A stretch of DNA of 64,000 nucleotides from Hemileia vastatrix. Taxonomy: Eukaryota > Basidiomycota > Pucciniomycetes > Pucciniales > Zaghouaniaceae. The stretch covers positions 124,001 through 188,000 of the forward strand of contig JASXTE010000027.1 of assembly GCA_030280995.1 (NCBI GenBank), in the 5' to 3' direction. Of the stretch, positions 63,983-64,000 are shown in pieces. The position numbers and the translations under genes were made by a program. The notes beneath the pieces were generated by a model that was not told where the DNA came from, did not search any database, and saw nothing but the letters and a program-made list of their open reading frames with translations. Positions within the stretch are counted from its first letter, which is position 1. The number at the start of each line of letters is the position of its first letter.

Positions 63983-63990
63983 TATAAAAC
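63983..63990 (+). promoter_or_regulatory. TATA-box-like sequence at the window edge
   Basis: TATAAAAC in the context GCTTATAAAACC, less common in this repeat-rich DNA. The possible start site lies outside the window, so it cannot be judged. Confidence 0.15.
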
Positions 63991-64000
63991 CACACTATAC

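Overview
This window looks like nuclear DNA from an animal, most likely an arthropod. The clearest genes are two spliced paralogues of the Dpr family (defective proboscis extension response: two immunoglobulin domains, GPI-anchored or membrane-tethered), a family expanded in arthropod nervous systems. Splice sites are ordinary GT-AG with strong GTAAGT donors. Real exons are AT-rich and favour A/T-ending codons. The rest is long introns and spacers full of microsatellites and polypurine/polypyrimidine tracts. Small genes and a compact intronless pair would suit a mite, but that is inference. I saw no transposase, reverse transcriptase, tRNA, rRNA or CRISPR array.

Layout. (1) At 1.4-1.6 kb on the minus strand is the probable first coding exon of a secreted protein that continues out of the window. 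(2) At 8.4-13.2 kb on the minus strand are four exons of a dpr-like gene; a likely 5' exon lies at 21.9-22.6 kb. (3) At 40.2-43.7 kb on the plus strand are two intact, apparently intronless genes: a secreted 228-residue protein of unknown function and a 726-residue, very divergent member of the SLC4 bicarbonate/anion transporter family. (4) From 44.7 to 61.7 kb on the plus strand is a second dpr-like gene, with a probable signal-peptide exon, a 13.6 kb intron and four Ig-coding exons.

The two dpr genes point away from each other and flank the SLC4-like and secreted genes. They share intron positions and phases, including a 48-nt micro-exon, so they come from one duplication. Each carries single-nucleotide frame breaks in Ig-coding exons (two in the minus copy, one in the plus copy) while every splice site is intact. 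Either the assembly has indel errors at short A/T runs, or both copies are decaying. When each break is discounted, both coding lengths become multiples of three.

Everything else is repeat-rich non-coding DNA with many low-complexity ORFs that I do not believe. A few short ORFs near TATA-like boxes and two perfect 20-bp palindromes are listed as leads only.
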